A stretch of 8,845 nt of DNA from Bacillota bacterium (GTDB taxonomy: Bacteria > Bacillota_I > Bacilli_A > Erysipelotrichales > Erysipelotrichaceae). The position numbers and the translations under genes were made by a program. The number at the start of each line of letters is the position of its first letter. Position 1 is the stretch's first letter. The notes under the pieces are model-generated. The model searched no databases. It was not told the DNA's origin and saw nothing but the letters and a program-made list of their open reading frames with translations. Positions 1-5,394 of this stretch are shown here, piece after piece. The DNA is taken from contig JAEZBR010000007.1 in NCBI GenBank assembly GCA_023426935.1, positions 1-8,845 of the forward strand. Direction: 5' to 3'.

Positions 1-20
1 GGGTAAGATAGTTTCTTATT

Positions 21-47
21 CATATATATATAGTATACATATATATG
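21..47. repeat. AT-rich inverted repeat near the window start
   Basis: CATATATAT (21-29) is mirrored by ATATATATG (39-47) around a 9-nt spacer. It is an alternating AT tract that could extrude as a cruciform or melt easily. No gene or promoter is clearly tied to it. It may be simple low-complexity sequence. Confidence 0.35.
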
Positions 48-157
48 CTATATTAGTCAAATATAATCCAAAGCTTGTTAAAATCGTTCCTTCTTAAGAT
101 TTTTTCATGCGTAATTGCTATGAAAAAGGGCTCTTTTCTTACTAAGTAATTCAGATA

Positions 158-166
158 TGGTATACT
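158..166 (+). promoter_or_regulatory. Extended -10 promoter of the PPC/phosphoesterase operon
   Basis: TGG followed by TATACT (161-166) forms an extended -10 element. The best -35 candidate (TTACTA, 139-144, 16-nt spacer) is weak, as expected when an extended -10 is used. The start of transcription would fall near 173, just before the ribosome binding site at 176-181, giving a leader of only about 14 nt. This argues against the ATG at 157 as the start of the first gene. Confidence 0.5.
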
Positions 167-186
167 TGGCGAGATGGAGGGTAAAC

Positions 187-624
187 ATGAACTATCGACG
201 TTTTAAAAATAAGATCATTTTAGGCTTGGAACGCGGAGAAGAAATTACTGAACAATTAAAAGTATTGGCTCAAAAGGAGCATATATTATTAGCCCAAGTC
301 GAAGGACTAGGGGCGACGGACGACTTTACGGTCGGATTATACGAGGTTAAAAATCAGAAATACCTTTCACAGCATTTTATCGGCGACCATGAGATCGTTT
401 CCTTGACCGGTTCGATTAATACGATGAATGGCGAGTATTATTCACATCTGCATATTTCCTGTGCCGGCAAGGATCAGGTGGTAGTTGGCGGGCATTTGAA
501 TAAAGCGGTCATTTCTGGTGTCGGTGAAATCTTTGTGACGGTAATCGAAGGAAAGGTCGACCGTTATAAAGATGCTAGGACCGGTTTAAATGTCTTCGAT
601 TTCAATGAGAAAACGGAAATCTAA
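187..624 (+). CDS. PPC/DUF296 domain protein
   Basis: This is a 145-residue stand-alone PPC (plants and prokaryotes conserved, DUF296) domain. What shows it: a GLGA turn at residues 40-43, the HLHIS strand at 87-91 and the GGHL motif at 101-104, followed by a typical strand (GVGEIFVTVIEG). PPC domains form trimers. In plants they accompany AT-hooks in DNA-binding proteins, but bacterial stand-alone versions have no settled role and this one has no AT-hook. The ATG at 187 is chosen because GGAGGG lies 5 nt upstream, while the in-frame ATG at 157 lies inside the likely -10 region. The 3' end overlaps the phosphoesterase gene by 35 nt, so the two are probably translationally coupled. The length is normal for the family. 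DNA binding is inferred from the family name only. Confidence 0.85.
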   Translation: MNYRRFKNKIILGLERGEEITEQLKVLAQKEHILLAQVEGLGATDDFTVGLYEVKNQKYLSQHFIGDHEIVSLTGSINTMNGEYYSHLHISCAGKDQVVVGGHLNKAVISGVGEIFVTVIEGKVDRYKDARTGLNVFDFNEKTEI

Positions 625-1444
625 AATGTTCTTCCTAGTTATTTTAATCTTAGTTATCTTTTTGATCTGGCAGGATAATTCCTTAATGGTTACTAGGTAT
701 CAATACCGTAGTTCCCATCTGCCGGAATCTTTTTCCGGTCTGAAGATTGTTCAAATTTCGGATCTCCATAATAAGCGTTTCGGTTCGCAACAGCAGCGAA
801 TAGTTAAAGCAATTAAGAACGAGAATCCCGATTTAATCGTGATTACCGGGGATATCGTTGACTGTCATCGGTTTAATTTACAACCGGTGAAGGAACTGAT
901 TGCCCAGATCGCTACCATCGCACCTATTTATTATGTCCCGGGAAATCATGAAGCGAAATCTGGGAGATATATGGAAGTAAACGAAGCCTTGAATCGTTTA
1001 GGGGTAATCGTTTTAAGCAATGAAGCGGTTAGTTTTAACTATTGGAATGATTCAATTCGGATTATCGGTTTAGAAGATCCGACTTTTATTCCCGAAGATT
1101 ATTATCGTGGCACAACGACCTGGAAGATCGAAGAATGTTTAAACGAATATGCGACTACTAACCAATTTAATTTATTGCTTACGCATCATCCGGAATTGAT
1201 GAGCGTCTATGCTAAATATCCGGTCGATTTAATCTTTGCCGGGCATGCCCATGGCGGGCAGATTAGGATTCCTTATGTTCAGGGCATCTTTTCTCCTAAT
1301 CAGGGATTGTTCCCCAAGTATGATTCCGGAATGTATCTTGAGAATAACTCAACCTTAATCGTCAGTCGAGGCCTAGGTAATAGTGTCTTCCCCTTCCGCG
1401 TCTTTAATCGCCCGGAAATTGTGGTAGTGACGTTAGATTCCTAA
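590..1444 (+). CDS. Membrane-anchored metallophosphoesterase, YkuE-like
   Basis: A calcineurin-like dinuclear-metal phosphoesterase of the YkuE/YaeI type. The metal-binding motifs are all present: DLH (D58, H60), GD (D88), GNHE (N119, H120), a His after the LLLT strand (H199/H200) and GHAHGG (H219, H221). A basic N-terminus (RKRKSK) precedes one hydrophobic helix (about residues 14-27), so the enzyme is probably anchored with its catalytic domain outside the membrane. The substrate cannot be read from the sequence; relatives act on phosphomonoesters, and some on lipid-linked pyrophosphates. The start at 590 has AGGA 9 nt upstream and overlaps the preceding gene. In-frame ATGs at 605 and 626 are alternatives: 605 keeps the basic tail but lacks a ribosome binding site, and 626 follows the upstream stop by 1 nt but loses the tail. 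The gene is full length and shows no damage. Confidence 0.88.
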   Translation: MSSISMRKRKSKMFFLVILILVIFLIWQDNSLMVTRYQYRSSHLPESFSGLKIVQISDLHNKRFGSQQQRIVKAIKNENPDLIVITGDIVDCHRFNLQPVKELIAQIATIAPIYYVPGNHEAKSGRYMEVNEALNRLGVIVLSNEAVSFNYWNDSIRIIGLEDPTFIPEDYYRGTTTWKIEECLNEYATTNQFNLLLTHHPELMSVYAKYPVDLIFAGHAHGGQIRIPYVQGIFSPNQGLFPKYDSGMYLENNSTLIVSRGLGNSVFPFRVFNRPEIVVVTLDS

Positions 1445-1464
1445 ACACTATAAGGAACAGGAAA

Positions 1465-1914
1465 ATGAATACTAAATATCGAATTAAAAATGATGAAGAT
1501 TACTTGGAATTATCGATTCTCGGCTATGAGAGTGGGAAGTATCATCCGCATGATCTAAACTGGTTACTTCTCAACGGGAAAATCCATAAGCGGGCTTTGA
1601 CTATTGAGGGTTACGACGCGACTATTTGTATGGGAGAACTCATAGAACTAGGAATTACGGTCGGTAAAGCTTTAGAAAATTCGCAAGGTTTTATTTTCGC
1701 AACTATGGAGCCTAATTTTTCGGTCGAAGTAACGGATGATCTGAAAGAACTTATAATTCGTTTTTATCCTGAAAACAGTATTTGTCGTGAAGATTTATTC
1801 ATTGATGAAGACAATGAGTTTTTTACTTTTCGCAAACCATTCATGATTACAGATCTAAAGAAACTCCATAAATGGTGTATTGCGGCTATTTGTAATATAC
1901 CAAGGGATCAATAA
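1465..1914 (+). CDS. WapI-like (immunity-protein-like) small protein
   Basis: A 149-residue soluble acidic protein. The layout recalls the WapI family of immunity proteins, which protect against contact-dependent WapA-type toxins. It has an opening strand (YLELSILGYES), a D-x-NWL motif (DLNWLLLNG, residues 30-38), an acidic helix (MGELIELG), a conserved-looking EPNFSVEV segment near residue 82, and a C-terminal helix ending IPRD. This comes from memory of the family pattern and is not certain. No toxin or WapA-like gene is in view. AAGGA at 1452-1456 stands 8 nt before the ATG. The gene sits 20 nt after the phosphoesterase and its stop is 1 nt before the kinase start, so it is almost surely co-translated with the kinase. 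It could instead be an antidote or regulator of that kinase. Confidence 0.6.
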   Translation: MNTKYRIKNDEDYLELSILGYESGKYHPHDLNWLLLNGKIHKRALTIEGYDATICMGELIELGITVGKALENSQGFIFATMEPNFSVEVTDDLKELIIRFYPENSICREDLFIDEDNEFFTFRKPFMITDLKKLHKWCIAAICNIPRDQ

Positions 1915-1915
1915 G

Positions 1916-2965
1916 ATGAATTTGACCGGATCTTTAATGTCGCGTGATTTAATAATCGGTAAAGTCGTTGACGGAAATTTAACGGAAAAGAATGAAACTT
2001 TATTACCACTATATTTTAAAAGAAGGACTAATGTTTCTTCGTGGTTACAATTGCGGGCCGCTGATTGTTCGCGACCGAATATTATTTTGCTCAAAAGAAT
2101 GATGGGCATCAGTGATTACGATGATGTATCTACCGTTCTTAAAGTTCACGGTGCAGTAATCACCGACACTTATTGGTTCAAAGCTGAAAATGAAAATATT
2201 ACTTATGATGAAATAAAGTTTAAAGATAATCGATATTGTCAACTTGCCTTGATTGGGAATACAGATAATCTTGAACTGGGATACCAAAAAACGCCTGAAC
2301 TTACTAATATCGGAAGCTATGAAAAATGCTGGCGCATCGTCGATGATCAATGGTGGTTGTATAAGCGGGAAAATGACATGGAACGTTTCTCCGAGTTATT
2401 CATTTATTATTTTGGAAAAGCCTTAGGTCTAAATATGGCGTCTTATCAACTTGATGGTCTGTATATCCGAAGTTTGGATTTTACAAACAGTGCGACGTTA
2501 AATTTTGAATCCGCATATTCGTTAGTTGGGGACAACGAAGACTACCAAACTAATTTTAAAGTCTTCAATAATCTATCGGCGGATCTATCCAAAGCATATC
2601 TAGGAATGTTATATATGGATACTTTGTGTTTAAACATGGATCGGCATACGCAGAATTACGGAGTGCTAAGAGATCCAATGACAGGTAAGATTATCTCCTT
2701 TTCCCCGTTATTCGATCATAATATAGCTTTGTTATCCCGAGGATATCCTCAAGTTTCTCGTAAGAATGATTTAATGATCAAATTATTTACAAACTTGATA
2801 AGTGATAATCCCACTGCCAGAAAACAATTCGAAGAATTGAAGTGTCCGGCAATAAACAAAGAAACGATCTGTAATTGTCTGAAGATGATTCCCCTTCCCG
2901 TGAACAACCAATTTATGGTTAATTATATTCTGAATGGTAATCGGCAAATCGATGAAAGAATATAA
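1916..2965 (+). CDS. HipA-like serine/threonine kinase
   Basis: A 349-residue protein with a HipA/CtkA-type kinase domain. Visible landmarks: a GSYEKCW segment (residues 133-139) that may be the nucleotide loop, the WLYKR lysine K150, a helix glutamate near E160, the catalytic loop NMDRHTQN (N240, D242, R243, H244, N247) and PLFDHN with metal-binding D267. The residues needed for ATP binding and phosphotransfer therefore look intact. The N-terminal part (about 40-105, ending in a YWFK strand and an acidic stretch) resembles Bacillota HipA-domain proteins and not the classic HipA N-terminus. The ATG at 1916 is preferred over 1880: AAGGGA lies 8 nt upstream and it follows the previous stop by 1 nt. 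No HipB-type helix-turn-helix antitoxin is present. The target is unknown; toxin activity is inferred only from classic HipA. Confidence 0.82.
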   Translation: MNLTGSLMSRDLIIGKVVDGNLTEKNETLLPLYFKRRTNVSSWLQLRAADCSRPNIILLKRMMGISDYDDVSTVLKVHGAVITDTYWFKAENENITYDEIKFKDNRYCQLALIGNTDNLELGYQKTPELTNIGSYEKCWRIVDDQWWLYKRENDMERFSELFIYYFGKALGLNMASYQLDGLYIRSLDFTNSATLNFESAYSLVGDNEDYQTNFKVFNNLSADLSKAYLGMLYMDTLCLNMDRHTQNYGVLRDPMTGKIISFSPLFDHNIALLSRGYPQVSRKNDLMIKLFTNLISDNPTARKQFEELKCPAINKETICNCLKMIPLPVNNQFMVNYILNGNRQIDERI

Positions 2966-2967
2966 AA

Positions 2968-2997
2968 ACCTGCTGAATTAAGACAGCAGGTCATTTT
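2968..2997. terminator. Bidirectional terminator between converging genes
   Basis: A perfect 8-bp stem (ACCTGCTG at 2968-2975, CAGCAGGT at 2984-2991) with an 8-nt loop. On the + strand it is followed by CATTTTCT. On the - strand it is followed by TTTTTATATTC, a better U-tract. It starts 2 nt after the kinase stop and ends 6 nt before the stop of the converging GlsB-type gene, so it can end transcription both ways. Confidence 0.8.
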
Positions 2998-3237
2998 CTA
3001 CTTAGCGAAACGTTTGTAGAGATAAACTACTAAGCAGCTACCGGCAACGGCAATTAAGCAGGAACCGATAATATTAGTAGCGGTTAAGCCAATGATCCAG
3101 GCAACTAAGCTGCCTAGTAAGGAACCGGCTAAACCTAAGATAATATTCTTGACCCAATTTCCTTCATTAACGCCCATCAATTTTGCGGCTAACCAACCGG
3201 CTAACGCACCTACCAATAGTGTCCAAATAATACCCAT
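2998..3237 (-). CDS. GlsB/YeaQ/YmgE-type stress membrane protein
   Basis: A 79-residue integral membrane protein of the family formerly called transglycosylase-associated (GlsB/YeaQ/YmgE). It has three hydrophobic helices (about residues 3-20, 30-51, 55-74). Typical small-residue-rich helices are seen: GALAGWLAAKLMG and then ILGLAGSLLGSLVAW. Members are often linked to general stress responses, but their biochemical role is unknown. The start is secure: AGGAGG lies 6 nt upstream (3244-3249 on the complement). The length is normal. It lies 51 nt downstream of the DUF1846 gene on the same strand, but appears to have its own promoter, so read-through from DUF1846 need not be its main source. Confidence 0.88.
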   Translation of the reverse strand: MGIIWTLLVGALAGWLAAKLMGVNEGNWVKNIILGLAGSLLGSLVAWIIGLTATNIIGSCLIAVAGSCLVVYLYKRFAK

Positions 3238-3262
3238 CTCAAGTCCTCCTTTTAAACAAGGA

Positions 3263-3292
3263 AATATTGCTTTAAAACGAAGAATTTGTCAA
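3263..3292 (-). promoter_or_regulatory. Promoter of the GlsB-type gene
   Basis: On the complement, a consensus TTGACA (3287-3292) is followed after 18 nt by AATATT (3263-3268), matching four of six -10 bases. The -35 box overlaps the TGA stop of the DUF1846 gene (3289-3291). Transcription would start near 3256, about 19 nt before the ATG and just ahead of the ribosome binding site. Confidence 0.5.
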
Positions 3293-4776
3293 GTACGATG
3301 GTAAAGTTTTTTATGTTGATAATCAGGATCACAAGTCACATTAATTCCTAGTTTTCGGAACACATTGGCGTCCTGTGGCGGTAAGATAACGGTTGAATGA
3401 GCTTCGGATCCTTTCAGGTTAAGTAATTCTTTCATTGCTTTAGCAGTGATCGGATCATTGATTGCCGCAATGGCAAGGGCAATTAAAATTTCATCCGAGT
3501 GTAAACGAGGATTATGATTTCCTAAATCCTGGATCTTAAGCTGCTGAATCGGCGTGACATATTCGGCTTTTATTAACGGAACTTTCTTCTCAATATTGGC
3601 TAAAGCCTTTAATGAATTAATGATGACAGCCGCTGAAGGGCCGAATAAGGATGAAGTCTTTCCCGTCACGATTTTTCCGTTAGGAAGTTCTAAAGCCATA
3701 GCCGGGGAACCGGTAAGTTCCGCTTTCTGCTTAGCGACTAAAGCCACTCGGCGATCACCCATACCAACGCCGGCTTGATTCATTAATAAACTGATTTTAT
3801 TTATTTCTTCTTTTGAACCTTTATCTAACCGATAAGCAACCAAAGCTTGATAGTAACGCCTGATTATCTCATCCTTGGCCGCCTTGCAACATTCCGCATC
3901 GTTCTCAATACAGAAGCCCACCATATTTACTCCCATGTCCGTGGGGGAATTATAAGGGGATTTTTTAAGGATCGTTGCGATCAAACGGTTAAGCACCGGG
4001 AAGATTTCAATGTCCCGATTATAGTTGATAGCTTTGACCCCATAAGCTTCTAAGTGGTAAGGATCGATCATATTAACATCGTTAAGGTCGGCAGTCGCTG
4101 CTTCATAGGCTAAATTGATTGGATGCTTTAAGGGCAGATTCCAAATGGGGAAAGTCTCAAACTTCGCATATCCTGATTTAATTCCGTGTAACTGATCATG
4201 ATATAACTGTGATACACAGGTTGCCATTTTACCTGAACCAGGGCCCGGGGCGGTAACGACAATCAATTGTCTGGAGGTTTCCAGATATTCATTCTTTCCT
4301 AAGCCGTCTGGCGAAACGATGAAATCGATATCAGTCGGATAACCGGGAATTGGATAATGTAAATAACTTTTGATTCCTTCCTTAGTCAAAATATGGCGGA
4401 AGCTATCAGAAGAAGGCTGGTGGGCATATTGAGTAATGACCACACTGCCAACATATAGGTCTAGCGCTCTAAACGCATCAATCATGCGCAGGACTTCCTG
4501 ATCGTAACTGATGTTTAAATCATTTCGGGACTTTAAAGTTTCGATATCGTTGGCGTTGATACAGATAACGATCTCGACATAATCTTTCATCTCAGTTAGG
4601 AGTCTAATCTTATTATTAGGATGATATCCTGGTAAGACTCTGGCGGCATGATAATCCTCGAATAGTTTCCCACCGAATTCTAAATAAAGCTTGTTTTGGA
4701 AAGTTGAAATTCTTTCCAAGATCTTTTCCCGTTGTAACTTCAGGTACTTCTCAGAATCAAAAGCGTTTGGTATCAT
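3289..4776 (-). CDS. DUF1846 (UPF0371) family protein
   Basis: A 495-residue cytoplasmic protein, full length for the DUF1846 family, which is common in Bacillota. The evidence is the family-like N-terminus (FDSEKYLKLQREKILERI), the conserved YPIPGYPTDIDFIVS segment (residues 141-155), the APGPGSGKMATC motif (176-187), and a C-terminal domain with LHSDEILIALAIAA and ILPPQDANVFRKLGI. The GPGSGK segment (178-183) looks like a nucleotide-binding loop and the surrounding fold may be nucleotide-handling, but no reaction is established to my knowledge. GAGG stands 7 nt before the ATG. Transcription appears to start near 4838 with a roughly 60-nt leader that contains a terminator-like hairpin. No neighbour suggests a pathway. 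Nothing looks broken. Confidence 0.87.
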   Translation of the reverse strand: MIPNAFDSEKYLKLQREKILERISTFQNKLYLEFGGKLFEDYHAARVLPGYHPNNKIRLLTEMKDYVEIVICINANDIETLKSRNDLNISYDQEVLRMIDAFRALDLYVGSVVITQYAHQPSSDSFRHILTKEGIKSYLHYPIPGYPTDIDFIVSPDGLGKNEYLETSRQLIVVTAPGPGSGKMATCVSQLYHDQLHGIKSGYAKFETFPIWNLPLKHPINLAYEAATADLNDVNMIDPYHLEAYGVKAINYNRDIEIFPVLNRLIATILKKSPYNSPTDMGVNMVGFCIENDAECCKAAKDEIIRRYYQALVAYRLDKGSKEEINKISLLMNQAGVGMGDRRVALVAKQKAELTGSPAMALELPNGKIVTGKTSSLFGPSAAVIINSLKALANIEKKVPLIKAEYVTPIQQLKIQDLGNHNPRLHSDEILIALAIAAINDPITAKAMKELLNLKGSEAHSTVILPPQDANVFRKLGINVTCDPDYQHKKLYHRT

Positions 4777-4800
4777 GTTTGAACCTCGATCAGTTAAAAC

Positions 4801-4822
4801 TAAAAATAAGCCTCAGCTTATT
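4801..4822 (-). terminator. Terminator-like hairpin in the DUF1846 leader
   Basis: On the complement, AATAAGC (4816-4822) pairs with GCTTATT (4805-4811) around a 4-nt loop and runs into a short T-tract (TTTTTAG). It lies between the likely promoter (4846-4854) and the start codon at 4776. It could act as a weak attenuator. The 7-bp AU-rich stem makes a strong terminator unlikely. Confidence 0.4.
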
Positions 4823-4845
4823 AATGTCTTAACCCCAACAGTATT

Positions 4846-4854
4846 ATTTTACCA
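4846..4854 (-). promoter_or_regulatory. Extended -10 promoter of the DUF1846 gene
   Basis: On the complement, TGG (4852-4854) precedes TAAAAT (4846-4851), which matches five of six -10 bases. No good -35 box lies 16-18 nt upstream. The predicted start of transcription is near 4838, roughly 60 nt before the ATG. Confidence 0.5.
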
Positions 4855-4970
4855 CAGATAAATTATTAATAATAGACTGTTAATATTTAGAAACTGTAGG
4901 TACTATATAGATGAAGAAAGGCAGCAATCAGCTGAAGAGGTGTCTACCCATGGACAATTCACATTGTATC

Positions 4971-4999
4971 AGGGCAACCTACATTTCCTTAGTTGCCCT
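4971..4999. repeat. Perfect 8-bp hairpin
   Basis: AGGGCAAC (4971-4978) pairs perfectly with GTTGCCCT (4992-4999) around a 13-nt loop. No U-tract follows on either strand, so this is not an intrinsic terminator. The GC-rich stem stands out in an AT-rich region and could be part of a structured RNA. Confidence 0.5.
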
Positions 5000-5025
5000 C
5001 CGGAAATAATCAATTCTGAAGGTCA

Positions 5026-5039
5026 TTGACAACTGTCAA
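5026..5039. promoter_or_regulatory. Inverted repeat overlapping a possible -35 box
   Basis: TTGACA and TGTCAA are separated by AC, giving a 14-bp dyad. The left arm is a consensus -35 box; AATTAT (5048-5053) follows after 16 nt as a possible -10 box for + strand transcription. A dyad over a -35 box is a common operator arrangement. No regulator gene is nearby. Confidence 0.35.
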
Positions 5040-5160
5040 CCAAAGCAAATTATTGATCTAGTCACTTGATTAGCCGGGAATCCTGAAATGTTCTGATAAA
5101 TCTTCGAATCGTTATTTGGCAAGAAGTTAGGTAAGATTTAAGAAGATCATACTCAGAAGT

Positions 5161-5279
5161 TTAGATATCATTGAATATAATAGTTGATATTTCTTAGGAT
5201 ATCTTAGTTTAGATTATCTTTCCTAGAATATCTTAACTTAGAACATCTTAGATTAAGTAGATCTTTTCTAAGCAGATTC
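5161..5279. repeat. Degenerate ~15-bp tandem repeat
   Basis: Units resembling TTAGAATATCTTAAC follow one another at 14-16-bp spacing: 5194-5208, 5209-5223, 5224-5237, 5238-5252, 5253-5268 and a partial at 5269-5279. A related copy starts at 5161. The TATCTT core recurs at intervals of 15, 14, 15, 16 and 15 bp. The array is not open for translation over its length in the frames I read. Such arrays can be protein-binding sites or decayed low-complexity DNA. Confidence 0.5.
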
Positions 5280-5357
5280 TGGGGATTTATAGAGAATACC
5301 CGTTTAGAAAGGATGTGATGTTAGAAAATGTTAGGTAGTGAAAATCCGTATTAATTA

Positions 5358-5394
5358 AGCGAGGAGCGAATAGGCTCCTCGCTAGGTTTTTATT
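5358..5394. terminator. Strong intrinsic terminator at the end of the ABC operon
   Basis: A 10-bp perfect stem (A+GCGAGGAGC at 5358-5367, GCTCCTCGC+T at 5374-5383) with a 6-nt loop. On the + strand it is followed by TAGGTTTTTATTTTA, a strong U-tract. On the - strand it lies just after the permease stop and is followed by TTAATTAATA, a weaker tract. It probably ends the ABC operon on the - strand, but its stronger direction is +, where no gene precedes it. Confidence 0.75.

Larger units (their letters stand above)
4855..5357. other. Gene-free region with repeats and hairpins
   Basis: No convincing protein gene is seen on either strand. The longest + strand frame noticed starts at the ATG at 4911 and runs only 32 codons with no good ribosome binding site. 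The stretch holds a perfect hairpin (4971-4999), a TTGACA/TGTCAA inverted repeat (5026-5039), a TATAAT box (5176-5181) and a degenerate tandem repeat (5161-5279). It is bounded on the right by a terminator that points along the + strand. It may hold a non-coding RNA or be a decayed remnant; the sequence alone does not decide. Confidence 0.5.

Noticed and set aside
120..140. Terminator of a gene left of the window (GAAAAAG/CTTTTC hairpin)
   Set aside because: The stem is almost all A-T with a bulge, and no gene is seen upstream within the window.
157..186. Longer start for the PPC protein at the ATG at 157
   Set aside because: It overlaps the likely -10 element and lacks a ribosome binding site, while the ATG at 187 has GGAGGG 5 nt upstream.
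1427..1454. Internal promoter for the WapI-like/kinase pair (GTGACG-16-TATAAG)
   Set aside because: The boxes match fairly well, but transcription would begin near 1461, after the ribosome binding site at 1452-1456, leaving an almost leaderless message.
1880..1915. Longer start for the kinase at the ATG at 1880
   Set aside because: It would overlap the preceding gene and has no better ribosome binding site. The ATG at 1916 has AAGGGA at 8 nt and follows the previous stop directly.
3092..3304. + strand open frame opposite the GlsB-type and DUF1846 genes
   Set aside because: It is the antisense shadow of a well-supported membrane protein gene and has no ribosome binding site or family signature.
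4971..5004. Cyclic di-GMP riboswitch, suggested by AGGGCAA and CTCCGG words
   Set aside because: The remaining conserved core and the paired arrangement of that riboswitch are not found, and no gene lies directly downstream on the + strand.
4911..5009. Small + strand ORF of 32 codons
   Set aside because: It has only a weak AGG at poor spacing as ribosome binding site, no recognisable domain, and is interrupted in concept by the strong hairpin at 4971-4999. It is too short to separate from chance.
5161..5279. CRISPR array
   Set aside because: Units are about 15 bp, degenerate and directly adjacent, without unique spacers or cas genes.
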